A stretch of 64,000 bases of DNA from JAGVSZ01 sp963716855. Lineage in GTDB: Bacteria; Pseudomonadota; Gammaproteobacteria; Burkholderiales; SG8-39. Position numbers and translations under genes: made by a program. The DNA is taken from positions 1 to 64,000 of the forward strand of contig CAVQUV010000013.1 in assembly GCA_963716855.1 (NCBI GenBank), given 5' to 3'. Positions within the stretch are counted from its first letter, which is position 1, and each line of letters starts with the position of its first letter. This document shows positions 1 through 7,781 of the stretch, one piece after another. Below the pieces are notes generated by a model. It ran no database searches, had not been told where the DNA came from, and was given only the letters and a program-made list of their open reading frames with translations.

Positions 1-207
1 GGCTGGCCGGCCCGCAGAAGCCGTGTGAAGCTCGCCGACAAGATCTGCAACCTGCGTGACATGCCTTCGGCGCCTCCAGCCGACTGGCCGTTGCAGCGAC
101 GGCAGGCGTACTTCGACTGGGCGAAGGAAGCGGTGGACGGCCTGCGCGGTGCGCATCCAGAGCTCGAGAAACGGTTTGATGAAGCGTTTGCACAGTGGAC
201 GGGGTAG
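1..207 (+). CDS. HD-type (p)ppGpp hydrolase-like phosphohydrolase, C-terminal fragment
   Basis: The open frame is already running at base 1, so the 5' part lies outside the window. The remaining 60 or so residues contain VKLADKICNLRD, a W..R...YFDWAKE stretch and a helical tail. This matches the C-terminal part of small stand-alone HD-domain (p)ppGpp hydrolase-like (MESH1/SpoT-type) phosphohydrolases, where the KLAD segment holds the last metal-binding Asp. The GTG at base 25 is internal to the conserved motif and should not be taken as the start. The N-terminal HD residues cannot be checked here. Family assignment is from motif recall. Confidence 0.7.
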   Translation, partial: GWPARRSRVKLADKICNLRDMPSAPPADWPLQRRQAYFDWAKEAVDGLRGAHPELEKRFDEAFAQWTG

Positions 208-405
208 CGCTATGGAGCTAGTGAGCGAGGCGATTGCGACGCCGAGGTCGCGCCGGACCGGGGGCGCTCGGTGCCCACGACTAGGTCTCGGCGCTCATGC
301 AACCAGAGTCATCCCGCCCGAATCAACACGCTTCATCATCGCGACATGACGCGTTCGAGGCGCCGGCGCTCCTGGAACGCGGCCGGTGAGTCGGTCGATT
401 CCGAT

Positions 406-744
406 CTACAGCCGCGGCATGCCCGCCGGAAGCGCGCCGGTCGGTGCGGTGTCGAGAAGCGCTTGCTCAAACCGGCGTCCGCCGTCGATGCGATGCTCGG
501 ACGGTCCGTTGCCCTGCCGGTGCGTCGCGACGCCGTCGAACGCGAACCACACGTATCCCGAGCTGCAGCGTAGCGCGCAGCCGCGATAGCCGAGCGGCGG
601 TGCCTGCCTGGGTCCGGATGCGCTGGGAGCGAGAGCATTCCACATACGCTCCAGCGCCTTTACCCGCGCGTCGTGGACCGGCCACTCCGGGTCGGGGCGC
701 CCCGAGTAGAGCGACGCCGACGCGGTGCACGCCGAGTCGCTCAT
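406..744 (-). CDS. Stand-alone YSGRPDP-motif protein, function unknown
   Basis: This 112-residue protein starts with an ATG that overlaps the stop of the upstream gene by four bases (ATGA at 744-741), so translation is probably coupled. Near its N terminus it has LYSGRPDPEW, and around residue 50 it has LGYRG. Both motifs recur in the N-terminal third of the upstream partner as FSGRPNP and LGYRG. The two proteins therefore appear to share a domain, here as a single-domain copy. There is no signal peptide or membrane segment. I recognise the motif as recurring in bacterial hypothetical proteins but know of no function. Confidence 0.65.
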   Translation of the reverse strand: MSDSACTASASLYSGRPDPEWPVHDARVKALERMWNALAPSASGPRQAPPLGYRGCALRCSSGYVWFAFDGVATHRQGNGPSEHRIDGGRRFEQALLDTAPTGALPAGMPRL

Positions 745-1643
745 TTGATCTTGATGTGTCCGTGCATCACGACCATGAAGGTGCAGAACTGGGTGTAGAC
801 GCCGCGGTCGGCGGTGCGCGGATCGCCGATCAGCGCGTTGCTGTTGTCCACGTTGGTCGCCGGGGTCTGGCCCGGCTTGTGGGTCCAGTACCCGTTGCGG
901 CCCTTGCGATACCAGTGGAAGTCGTAGCCCGGCGCGATCACCAGCGCGACCAGATGACCCTCGGCGGGGCATCGGTTGTTCGCGGTCGGACGCGCGATCA
1001 CGCCGTCGGCCTGCGCGGCCGGCCGCACCGATGCGCACGTGAGCTGCGTGTACATCGCACCGCTCGCGGCGCCCGGCTGCCCGCCGCCCGAGATCAGGCG
1101 GAATGTGTCGGTGCGATAGTTCGACGCGTAGTTGTAGCAGTTGTTGTGCAGCTGCCGCTGCGCGCCGTCGTTCCACCACGCCGGCTCGTACAGCGGGGCG
1201 CACGTGCAGCGCGGCCGCAGCGGCCACCGCAGCTTGCGGTCCCACGGCCAGCGCACGCGCAGATGGCGGAAGCGCTCGATCTCGCGGCGGATCAGCCCCG
1301 GAACCTCCCGGCCGAGCCCGAGCCCACGGATCGGGCCCGTGCTGCCGCAGATGAAGTCCTCGAGAGCCTCCTCCGCGACGCGCAGCGGCGTGCGCGGACC
1401 GAACACCGTGCCGTGCGCGTAGCGGAAGGTGCGCGGCAGGCCGGTGACCGGCTTGCCGAGCTGCTCGACGATGAGGCCGCGATAGCCGAGCGTCGACTCG
1501 GGCGGCAGGCCAGGCGCGCCCTTCTCGAGCGTGCCGGCCGGCTTGAGCAGCCCGATCGCGGTGCGCGCCGCGCGTCCCGACAGCTCGAGCACGGGATTCG
1601 GTCGTCCGCTGAAAGCATCGATGGTGATCCGGAGTTCAGGCAT
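741..1643 (-). CDS. FSGRPNP-domain protein fused to a Cys/His domain, function unknown
   Basis: Three hundred residues from an ATG preceded by a GGGAG ribosome site. Residues 1-120 form the domain shared with the next gene (FSGRPNP at 11-17, LGYRG at 52-56). A basic linker with two close cysteines follows at about 146-148. The C-terminal 140 residues contain NNCYNYA (Cys169), DFHWYRKG (His243), WTHKPG (His255) and NVDNSN (264-269). An ordered Cys, His, Asn/Asp set with aromatic neighbours is reminiscent of papain-like or NlpC/P60-like cysteine hydrolases, but that is inference and the order could be coincidental. No signal peptide is visible. The pair reads as a two-gene unit. Confidence 0.7.
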   Translation of the reverse strand: MPELRITIDAFSGRPNPVLELSGRAARTAIGLLKPAGTLEKGAPGLPPESTLGYRGLIVEQLGKPVTGLPRTFRYAHGTVFGPRTPLRVAEEALEDFICGSTGPIRGLGLGREVPGLIRREIERFRHLRVRWPWDRKLRWPLRPRCTCAPLYEPAWWNDGAQRQLHNNCYNYASNYRTDTFRLISGGGQPGAASGAMYTQLTCASVRPAAQADGVIARPTANNRCPAEGHLVALVIAPGYDFHWYRKGRNGYWTHKPGQTPATNVDNSNALIGDPRTADRGVYTQFCTFMVVMHGHIKIK

Positions 1644-2081
1644 GGTGCGATCTCCCAAAGGGTCGCGGGCATCCGCGGTCGGAACGACCACCCGAAGACG
1701 CGATCACTCTCCGCCCGCCGTGCGGCGGCCGCAATAGAGCGTTTGGCCGAAGACCACCCGGAAGGAAATCTGGGTTCGCCGACGAGCGATACCGCGGCTA
1801 GCCGCACTACGCGGGTCTGCACAAGCGCTAGGGCGAGGAGCGCAAGTTGGACTTAGGTGTGCGGACGCCAAAGCGGTGGGTAACTTAGGCGCGTAAGTGC
1901 GGGCCGCCTGTGCCCGCGGCCTTGGCACGGGGAGGCCGAGAGCTCGACGTCAACTCGCCTACCTCTGCGAACACGCAACAGCTTGGGCGAACGCTGCGAC
2001 TGCCCGCGCCGACTGCCGAGCGACGAAAAAGTCGAGAGGCTTGGGCATGCCCCCAACTTTCGATAGTTAGCGCGAGGGGAC
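1644..2081. other. Intergenic stretch between the SGRPxP pair and the tRNA fragment
   Basis: No convincing gene was found here. Short open frames on both strands lack ribosome sites and third-position bias. It probably holds the promoter of the minus-strand pair near its left end. At its right end it runs directly into the tRNA-Arg 3' fragment, without the tRNA 5' half. Confidence 0.5.
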
Positions 2082-2133
2082 TACCTGGCTACGAACCAGG
2101 GGGTCGTGGGTTCAAATCCTGCCGGGCGCGCCA
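2082..2133 (+). tRNA. tRNA-Arg(ACG) 3' fragment, copy 1
   Basis: The fragment runs from the 5' strand of the anticodon stem to an encoded CCA. The stem CCTGG/CCAGG closes a seven-base loop CTACGAA with anticodon ACG at 2091-2093. It is followed by a T arm with loop TTCAAAT and a 3' acceptor strand CGGGCGC, then G and CCA. The D arm and a matching 5' acceptor strand (expected GCGCCCG) are absent upstream. This is therefore a remnant, as left by site-specific integration at a tRNA 3' end, and not a functional tRNA. Confidence 0.8.
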
Positions 2134-2140
2134 GTCAACG

Positions 2141-2169
2141 AGGCCTCTGCGATGAGCGGGGGCTTTTTC
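2141..2169 (+). terminator. Terminator following tRNA-Arg fragment, copy 1
   Basis: GCCTCTGC pairs with GCGGGGGC (with G-U pairs) around loop GATGA, followed by a T-run. It lies eight bases after the CCA and is duplicated after the second tRNA fragment. Confidence 0.7.
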
Positions 2170-2704
2170 TTTGCGGTCCGCTCATCACTGCGTCTCTGCC
2201 CAACCTGATCGAATGGTACATGCCCGGCCCAAGGCAGACGGTCGATGACAGACAACACCAGCACCCCTGAAGCTGCTCGCCGTCGCGTCCGCACTGCACA
2301 ACGAACTGCTCCACCAACCGCGCACGAGAATGGACCGACTGCGTGATGCCCCGATTCGCGCGGCTCGCCTCCACGGCTTGACGCGAGCAGCGCCTTCGCC
2401 TTGCGTTCTCCCCGTAATCAGTTCAAAGTGAAATTTCTGTCCGGCGCGCGCATCATGGGACGCCGACGAGGAAGCCACACCTAGTAGCCCCTGGGCGCGC
2501 CTGAACCGCAGTCCATCGCGCTTCACCCCTCCACCCTCGAGCCAACAGCTTCGCCTCGCGTCCTCGCGCGGACAGGCGCCGCCGTCGTCCTGCGCGATTT
2601 CGGAAAGGCCGAGATGAAGGCGATCTTCTGGTTTCTCGGAGCGATAGAACGCTGAATGCACTTCCCGCATCAAGTTGCCCATCTTCATTCCATTCGGAGG
2701 CATC

Positions 2705-2995
2705 ATGTTTGCGCGACTCGTCACGTTCACGCTGGAGCCCGGCAACGGGCCAGCGACCGAGCGCCTCGCTGATGAGCAGGGTCCCATCATTCGCCGCCTG
2801 CCGGGTTTTGTGAGTCTCGCATTCCTCCACGACGATGCCGGCAACCGGTACGGAAGCTTCAGCGTGTGGAAAACGCGCAAGGACGCGGAAGCCGTGAGCG
2901 GGGTAGCGGCGCTTCAGGTCAAGGACGCGCTCAAGGGCGGCATGAAGGGTCGCCCGGCCGTCACCATTTACGAGACCTACGAACCGAAAGGCTAA
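2705..2995 (+). CDS. Antibiotic biosynthesis monooxygenase (ABM)-like small protein
   Basis: A 96-residue cytoplasmic protein. The start is the ATG at 2705, preceded by GGAGG with tight spacing; an in-frame start 30 bases upstream has no ribosome site. It opens with a beta strand MFARLVTFTLEPG. RRLPGFVSLAFLHDD and YGSFSVWKTRKDAEA follow, the typical ferredoxin-like alpha+beta pattern of the ABM and related dimeric barrel families. Those folds serve small monooxygenases and many uncharacterised stress proteins, so no reaction can be named. It is the first of three cassette genes and has more moderate GC than the surrounding chromosome. Confidence 0.65.
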   Translation: MFARLVTFTLEPGNGPATERLADEQGPIIRRLPGFVSLAFLHDDAGNRYGSFSVWKTRKDAEAVSGVAALQVKDALKGGMKGRPAVTIYETYEPKG

Positions 2996-3160
2996 CGCGC
3001 GGACATCGGCTGGCAGGTCTGGCTCAAGCGAAAGTGCCGGAGCACTCTCCTTTCAATACGCGACAGAAAGGTCTAATCGCTTCCTGACGGCGAGCGGCCG
3101 CGTGCCCGTTTGCATCCGCTTGCGACAACGCGCTCCGCAAACAGATCCGGAGGAATTGCT

Positions 3161-3529
3161 ATGGAACACAAGTTGATTCGTAAGGTGAAAGGTTCGCCCG
3201 ACGAAACCCGGCCGTACAACGATGGCAAGGGCAAGATGGAGGTCTTCTTTCTTGGTGATTCGACGGTTGGCCGTGGGGAGTTCGAGCCCGGCTGGCGGTG
3301 GTCTGAGCACGTAAAGCCTATCGCCGGAACGCCCTCCTGCCAGGCCACGCATACCGGTTATGTCCTGGAAGGACGGATGGTTGTCAAACTGAACGACGGC
3401 TCTGAAACGGAGTACGGCCCAGGTGACTTCTTCTATATGCCAGCGGGGCACGATGCTTGGATTGTCGGCGACAAGCGTTGTGTGTTGCTGGATTTCACGG
3501 GTGTCGCGAAGTACGCCAAGAAGACCTGA
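3161..3529 (+). CDS. Small cupin-domain protein
   Basis: A 122-residue single-domain cupin. The ATG at 3161 has an upstream GGAGGA ribosome site and is preferred to an upstream TTG in the same frame. Cupin landmarks are visible: an acidic FEPGWRWSEHVKP strand, ATHTGYVLEGRM for cupin motif 1 (variant, with one His) and YGPGDFFYMPAGHDAW for motif 2. The metal set is therefore not the classical HxH(x)4E and metal binding is uncertain. It lies within the tRNA-bounded cassette between the ABM-like gene and the OmpA-like lipoprotein. No enzymatic role can be assigned. Confidence 0.75.
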   Translation: MEHKLIRKVKGSPDETRPYNDGKGKMEVFFLGDSTVGRGEFEPGWRWSEHVKPIAGTPSCQATHTGYVLEGRMVVKLNDGSETEYGPGDFFYMPAGHDAWIVGDKRCVLLDFTGVAKYAKKT

Positions 3530-3644
3530 TCGGATCAGCGGATCTGGACCGTTTGGTGAAGATGGAAGCGTCAGTCGTATGAAAGCACGCCCTCAAATTC
3601 GCATGGTGGATTCGGCGAGGGCCGCCCTAAAAAAGGAGAAGATC

Positions 3645-4298
3645 ATGAAATTGAAATATGCCGTTCTCTGTTTGGTTCCGCTCCTTGGCTGTACCCCAAC
3701 GCCTACTGCTCCCACGGTTTCTTTCTCGGCGAACCCAGCCTCTGTCAAACCGGGTCAGTGCGCGACCCTGACCTGGTCGTCGACGAATGCTTCCAAGGTG
3801 TCGATCGACCAGGGAGTCGGGAAAGCCGATCCCAGCGGGTCCCAGCAGGTCTGTCCCGGGAGCACTACGCAATATACGATCACCGCAGCAGGCGAGGGAG
3901 GATCAGGGACGGCATCCACGACGGTCAGCGTGATGGAGCTGGTCGCGAAAGTCATGATATTCCCGGAAGGAGCGCTGTTTGACTTCGGCAAGTCAGATCT
4001 GAAGCCGGAGGGGAAGGACAAGATCAAGGAGTACCGCGATCAGGCGAAAGATGAGTTCGTCCGCGCCGACAAGGTGATGATCACTGGTTACACCGACAAC
4101 GTAGGTGAGCAAGGCTACAACTCGACGCTCTCGCTGAAGCGTGCGGAAGCGGTCCGCGATTATCTGATCAGTCTCGGGGCCGATCCCAAAGGGTTTCAGG
4201 TCAGCGGCGCGGGCGAGACCAAGCCGATCGCCGATAACAGCACAGAAGAGGGCCGCGCGAAGAACCGCCGTGTCGAGGTCACAGTGATCGGCAAGTGA
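3645..4298 (+). CDS. Lipoprotein with Ig-like region and OmpA/Pal peptidoglycan-binding domain
   Basis: The start is the ATG at 3645 after AAAAGGAG, giving 217 residues. A short signal ends in a lipobox LLGC with Cys16 as the lipidation site. Residues about 25-105 look like a single bacterial Ig-like/PKD-type beta domain (PTVSFSANPASVKPG, LTWSSTNA, TTQYTITA). Residues about 110-217 are an OmpA C-terminal domain: FDFGKSDLKPEG, GYTDNVGEQGYN, LSLKRAEAVRDYL, then a terminal RAKNRRVEV motif that contributes to diaminopimelate binding in the family. It should be anchored to the outer membrane and bind peptidoglycan. It is the last gene of the cassette; the tRNA-Arg copy 2 begins 179 bp downstream. 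Confidence 0.88.
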   Translation: MKLKYAVLCLVPLLGCTPTPTAPTVSFSANPASVKPGQCATLTWSSTNASKVSIDQGVGKADPSGSQQVCPGSTTQYTITAAGEGGSGTASTTVSVMELVAKVMIFPEGALFDFGKSDLKPEGKDKIKEYRDQAKDEFVRADKVMITGYTDNVGEQGYNSTLSLKRAEAVRDYLISLGADPKGFQVSGAGETKPIADNSTEEGRAKNRRVEVTVIGK

Positions 4299-4477
4299 TC
4301 GGCGTGGAAAAATGAGGTGGTTGTCTTTCGTTCGGAGCGCGCAATTCGTCGGTCGTGCCCCGTTTGTGACCAACTCAGATTGGGTGTGCCCAAGCTGTGA
4401 CTGGGACAGATTGGTTTCGAGATTGGCAAGCGCTGCAAGTGGCTGATTAACAAACCGCGAAAATCCGCTTCAACCGC

Positions 4478-4522
4478 CTACGAACCAGGGGGTCGTGGGT
4501 TCAAGTCCTGCCGGGCGCGCCA
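4478..4522 (+). tRNA. tRNA-Arg(ACG) 3' fragment, copy 2
   Basis: It starts exactly at the anticodon loop (CTACGAA, anticodon at 4480-4482) and runs through the T arm and acceptor 3' strand to CCA. The sequence 5' of the loop no longer pairs with the anticodon stem 3' strand. The breakpoint therefore falls at the anticodon loop, a usual crossover point for tyrosine integrases. It is one base different from copy 1. Confidence 0.8.
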
Positions 4523-4529
4523 GTCAACG

Positions 4530-4559
4530 AGGCCTCTGCGATGAGCAGGGGCCTTTTCT
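4530..4559 (+). terminator. Terminator following tRNA-Arg fragment, copy 2
   Basis: AGGCCTCTGC pairs with GCAGGGGCCT around loop GATGA, followed by TTTTCTATTTG. It is the duplicate of the structure after copy 1, with a slightly stronger stem. Confidence 0.7.
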
Positions 4560-4673
4560 ATTTGATCCACTCTGCGTCGCTTCTACGCCTTTGTCCGATC
4601 GGACGGTCGGCTTCGGGGCCAGAAGCGGCCGCTCGATTACCGAGGCCGCGCGCAATTCTGCAACCTTGGAATT

Positions 4674-4705
4674 GGGTAGGCCGCCGAGGGGCGGCAGGCC
4701 TACCC
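4674..4705. terminator. GC-rich hairpin downstream of the haem/propeller gene
   Basis: A perfect nine-base stem GGGTAGGCC/GGCCTACCC with a further inner GCCG/CGGC pairing lies 20 bases beyond the stop of the minus-strand gene. There is no T-run, so termination is only probable. Confidence 0.4.
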
Positions 4706-4726
4706 GGGACTCTGTCGAGTGTCCGG

Positions 4727-6868
4727 CTACCGCGCGAGCGGATCGGGCCGGATCTGGATGTGCACGGCGCGGGGCTTCGAACCCTTGCCGCCTTCCATCA
4801 GCCAGGGCGTGCGATCGCCGCTCGTGCTCCACAGGCCGCGTCCCTTCCAGCCGGCATTCGGATCGTCGATGCGCCCGTCCAGCCCCTTGGCGAAGAAGCC
4901 CATCGGGTACGGAATCGTCAGCATGACCATCTTCCCGTCCTTGAGCGCGATGAAGCCGCCGTTCAGGTTGCCGGTGGCGATCGGGATGTTCTCGCCGAGG
5001 CCCACGGTGTTGTGCTGATCGACCCAGGTGTAATAGCTCGCCTCGGCGCTGTTCTGCTCGAAGCCCTCGTGTCCCGGCCCGGGGAAACGGTGGTAGGCAA
5101 AGCCTTCCGGGCAATGGTTGCCGGTCGCGGTCGGTCCGTTGAGCGGCCCCTTGCACTTTCTCCGGTCGAAGCTGATGAAGCCGCCGTTCGAGCCCGAGCC
5201 CCAGACCACCCCGTTCCTGTCGATGTCGCCGCCGCGCAGGCCGACGGACCCCGCCGGGAGGGCGTAGAGCTCGGAGAGCTTGGTCTTCGGGTCGAAGCGT
5301 ATGAACCCTGCGGTACCGGCGAAGACGTTGAACGTGTACCAGATCGAGCCGTCGGTCGGATGCGGCATCACGGCGTAGGGACCGGAGCCCGCGACGCGCG
5401 TGTCCTTGCCGCTTTCTGCCGGCTTGCCGGGCTCGGTGTACTCGTCGACCTTGCCGTTGCCGTTGGTGTCGAGCACCCACGGCGCCCAGCCCTGCGCCTT
5501 GACCGCGTCGCCGGTCTCGTCGAAGACCTTGGTATTGAGCCACCCCGCCACGGGACCGCTGCCGGAGAACCACAGCGTATCGTCCGAGTCGTAGCCGAAC
5601 TGCGGGTGATGGGTGCCGAAGCAGGTGTCGACGAGGGTGTACTTCATCGTCTTCGGGTCGAGCATCGAGACCTGGCGCTGCGACAGCTCGATCGGGAAGG
5701 CCTGGGCCGACGGATGATCCGAGCCCTTCTTGCAGAAGGCGGGGTTCGGGTCGCCGCGCACATTGGCTGCAAACCACACCCGGCCCTTCCGGTCGAACAT
5801 GCCGTTGTGGTTGTTCGCCTTCTGCGACCAGATCTTCTCCATTCCCCAGTACGGCGAAGGCGCGAACGGCTTGTCCAGGGCCGAGGCGTGGAACGGCGGC
5901 CCGAACGACTCGGGGACGCTGTCGTTCAGGACCGACATCTTGAAGAACGTCACCGTGTGCGTCTTCGGGTCGAGGATCGGGATGTTGTCGCTCGAATATT
6001 CGGATGAGCCGTAGAGCGGCCCGTAGGCGTTTACCGTGGGATTGCGCCGGTCCGAGGAGATGAGGTCGTGGAGGAAGGTCTTCTCCGTGCCCCACTCCCA
6101 CAACGTGATGACGACGTTGCGCTCGACGCCCTGCGGGCGCGGGGGCGTCGCCTTGGGCAGCTCACCCTTTGCGATGCGGTCGGTCCATTCGCCGTAGTAC
6201 GTGAACGGCACTCCGCCGAGCTGCTTGGCGAGACGATCGATCATGAACGACCCGGTGTGGCCGGAGGCGACGCGGCGCGCCCAGGCTTCCTCGCCCGACT
6301 TGAATTCGCCGAGCGCGGCAGGGATCGTGCGCGTCGATTCCTGACCGAGTGCGTGGCAGCCGATGCAGTCGGTATTGTTCATCCGACGGCGCCAGATCTC
6401 CTGGGTAATTTCCTTGGGAATGTTCGTCGTGCCGCCGAAGTCCTTCGCCGCCGGCATCTTCAGCATCGAATACCAATAGATCGCCGGGTAATAGTGCGCC
6501 GCCGCCGCGGACGTCGGCGCGGGCACCGCGCTGTGGTTGACGATCTGGCCGGGCTTTGCGCGCAGCTTCGGCGAATCGACGAGCCCGTAGCCGCGCACCC
6601 AGACCTGGTAGTTGACGCTCGGCGGCAGGTCGGGAATGACGTAGCGCCCCTGGTCGTCGGTGACCACGATGCGCGCGAACTTGGTGGGCAGCTCGGCCGT
6701 CTCCGCGATCACCCATACCCCGGCTTCCGGTCCTCGCGGGCCGCTAACGACGCCGCCGATGTCGACGTTGCCGATCGAAACTGCGGGTGTCTGCTGGGCT
6801 GCTGCCGGCGCCGCGATCAGGACGAGCGCGACGACCGCGCCAAGGCCAAGTATTTGTCTGGCTTGCAT
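4727..6868 (-). CDS. Secreted one-haem protein with carboxypeptidase-regulatory-like domain and Vgb-like propeller
   Basis: A 713-residue exported protein. The start is chosen at 6868, where GGGAGG precedes ATG and a Sec signal ending in AAPAAAQ follows; the upstream in-frame ATG would bury the signal. Residues about 32-115 resemble a carboxypeptidase-regulatory/SdrD-B-like beta sandwich (GGVVSGPRGPEAGVWV, TDDQGRYVIPDLP). CIGCH at 168-172 is a single c-type haem site. The C-terminal 450 residues contain repeated blade-like motifs (MFDRKGRVWFA, YDSDDTLWFSG, TDGSIWYTFN, DIDRNGVVWG) resembling virginiamycin B lyase/streptogramin-lyase propellers, with DTNGNGKVDEYTEPG as a possible EF-hand-like calcium loop. 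The substrate is unknown. It probably acts in the periplasm, possibly as a haem-linked dehydrogenase. It is monocistronic here. Confidence 0.75.
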   Translation of the reverse strand: MQARQILGLGAVVALVLIAAPAAAQQTPAVSIGNVDIGGVVSGPRGPEAGVWVIAETAELPTKFARIVVTDDQGRYVIPDLPPSVNYQVWVRGYGLVDSPKLRAKPGQIVNHSAVPAPTSAAAAHYYPAIYWYSMLKMPAAKDFGGTTNIPKEITQEIWRRRMNNTDCIGCHALGQESTRTIPAALGEFKSGEEAWARRVASGHTGSFMIDRLAKQLGGVPFTYYGEWTDRIAKGELPKATPPRPQGVERNVVITLWEWGTEKTFLHDLISSDRRNPTVNAYGPLYGSSEYSSDNIPILDPKTHTVTFFKMSVLNDSVPESFGPPFHASALDKPFAPSPYWGMEKIWSQKANNHNGMFDRKGRVWFAANVRGDPNPAFCKKGSDHPSAQAFPIELSQRQVSMLDPKTMKYTLVDTCFGTHHPQFGYDSDDTLWFSGSGPVAGWLNTKVFDETGDAVKAQGWAPWVLDTNGNGKVDEYTEPGKPAESGKDTRVAGSGPYAVMPHPTDGSIWYTFNVFAGTAGFIRFDPKTKLSELYALPAGSVGLRGGDIDRNGVVWGSGSNGGFISFDRRKCKGPLNGPTATGNHCPEGFAYHRFPGPGHEGFEQNSAEASYYTWVDQHNTVGLGENIPIATGNLNGGFIALKDGKMVMLTIPYPMGFFAKGLDGRIDDPNAGWKGRGLWSTSGDRTPWLMEGGKGSKPRAVHIQIRPDPLAR

Positions 6869-7339
6869 ATTCGGGCCTCCCTTCCTCGAATACCAGTCCG
6901 CGCGAACGCCGACGGATTGAAATGCACCACGTGGCAATGTACTACGTCAGCCGGAACATCGACAGCGCTTACTGGCCTGCATCGACTTCCGAACGTCCGC
7001 GTCGGCCTTCGCTCACCGGGCGCGAGCGACCAACCCGTCGGCCTGGAAGACGATCGCGCACCGGAGTGCCACGCGTGTCGAATCGTTGACGCCACTTCTC
7101 GAGTTCCGTTGCCTCGACAACGCTTCGGCCGCGGCGCCCAGACGTGCGTAATCTGCACGGGTACGGTCGCGTTTTCACAAGCTTTCACAGTCCAGAGCGT
7201 TCCGGTTCGTCTATTGAGCCCGTAGTGGACCGAGAATGTCCGCTGGCTCGTATACCTCATGAGACGCTTTGGACTCGCCTCTTTGCAACGGGAAGAAATA
7301 CCTCCATCTCCGTGGCGGGCCCTGTTCGGAGCCTGCCGC
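6869..7339. other. Intergenic region upstream of the haem/propeller gene
   Basis: No gene is supported. It should contain the promoter of the minus-strand gene ending at 6868 and possibly that of the small plus-strand gene at 7340. The only element noticed is the eight-base palindrome CCACGTGG at 6927-6934, which may be chance. Confidence 0.4.
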
Positions 7340-7603
7340 ATGACGTCGAACCGAACCGTGCGTGGTGGCGGCGATACCGCGGCGACCATCGACAGGATCA
7401 CGCGGTCCCTGCTCGAGCAACTCGAGCTCCAGACGCGGGCCGCGCTGGCGCTCCTCGAGCAGGCGCCTCCCGAGAAGCGCGACGCGCTACTCGCGCAGCT
7501 CGCCGAAACGCGCGGACGGCTGGTCCGGCTGCGGGCGGGCGTCCTCGGCGCGACCGCGCCGGTGCTCGTGTCGACCCATCCCGCGAGCGGCGAGAAGGGC
7601 TGA
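7340..7603 (+). CDS. Small helical hypothetical protein
   Basis: An 87-residue product from the ATG at 7340. The frame has strong G/C third-position bias over the central helix (LLEQLELQTRAALALLEQ, RDALLAQLAETRGRL), which supports real coding. It is mostly amphipathic helix with no signal, membrane segment or recognised motif. There is no clear ribosome site, and the exact start is uncertain because the frame stays open for another 27 codons upstream. Not recognised. Confidence 0.4.
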   Translation: MTSNRTVRGGGDTAATIDRITRSLLEQLELQTRAALALLEQAPPEKRDALLAQLAETRGRLVRLRAGVLGATAPVLVSTHPASGEKG

Positions 7604-7781
7604 GAAGCGTCACATCAATCGTGCGCGGTCGGCAAGCGCACGCGGTGACGTTGTTTGTGCAGGGTGGGGTGTGTCGTGACGCAGCAAGCGCGTCCGGGTG
7701 CGGAACTCGAGCGCAGGCGAGGGGAAGGTATCGTGCGCTGAAGTAAGCTTCTGCGCGCCCGAGCGGCGCGCGCCGCTCAAT

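Larger units (their letters stand above)
2089..4477 (+). mobile_element. Putative 2,389-bp integrated cassette bounded by tRNA-Arg 3' fragments
   Basis: Two direct copies of the tRNA-Arg(ACG) 3' end plus its terminator (about 100 bp, starting at 2089 and 4478) lie exactly 2,389 bp apart. The paired tRNA parts align without gaps and differ at one base (2116 A versus 4505 G). This is the arrangement left by tyrosine-recombinase islands that integrate at the anticodon loop and restore the tRNA 3' end. The three genes inside (2705, 3161, 3645) look clearly less GC-rich than the surrounding 65-70% GC genes and each has its own strong ribosome site. No integrase or excisionase is present, so the element would depend on an outside recombinase or is a fixed remnant. 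An intact tRNA should lie upstream of the window if islands accumulated in tandem. Confidence 0.6.

Noticed and set aside
2058..2133. Complete tRNA-Arg gene
   Set aside because: The anticodon arm, T arm and acceptor 3' strand are present, but no D arm and no GCGCCCG 5' acceptor strand could be found upstream.
6927..6934. CCACGTGG palindrome as a regulator site
   Set aside because: A single eight-base palindrome in high-GC DNA is expected by chance and has no second copy nearby.
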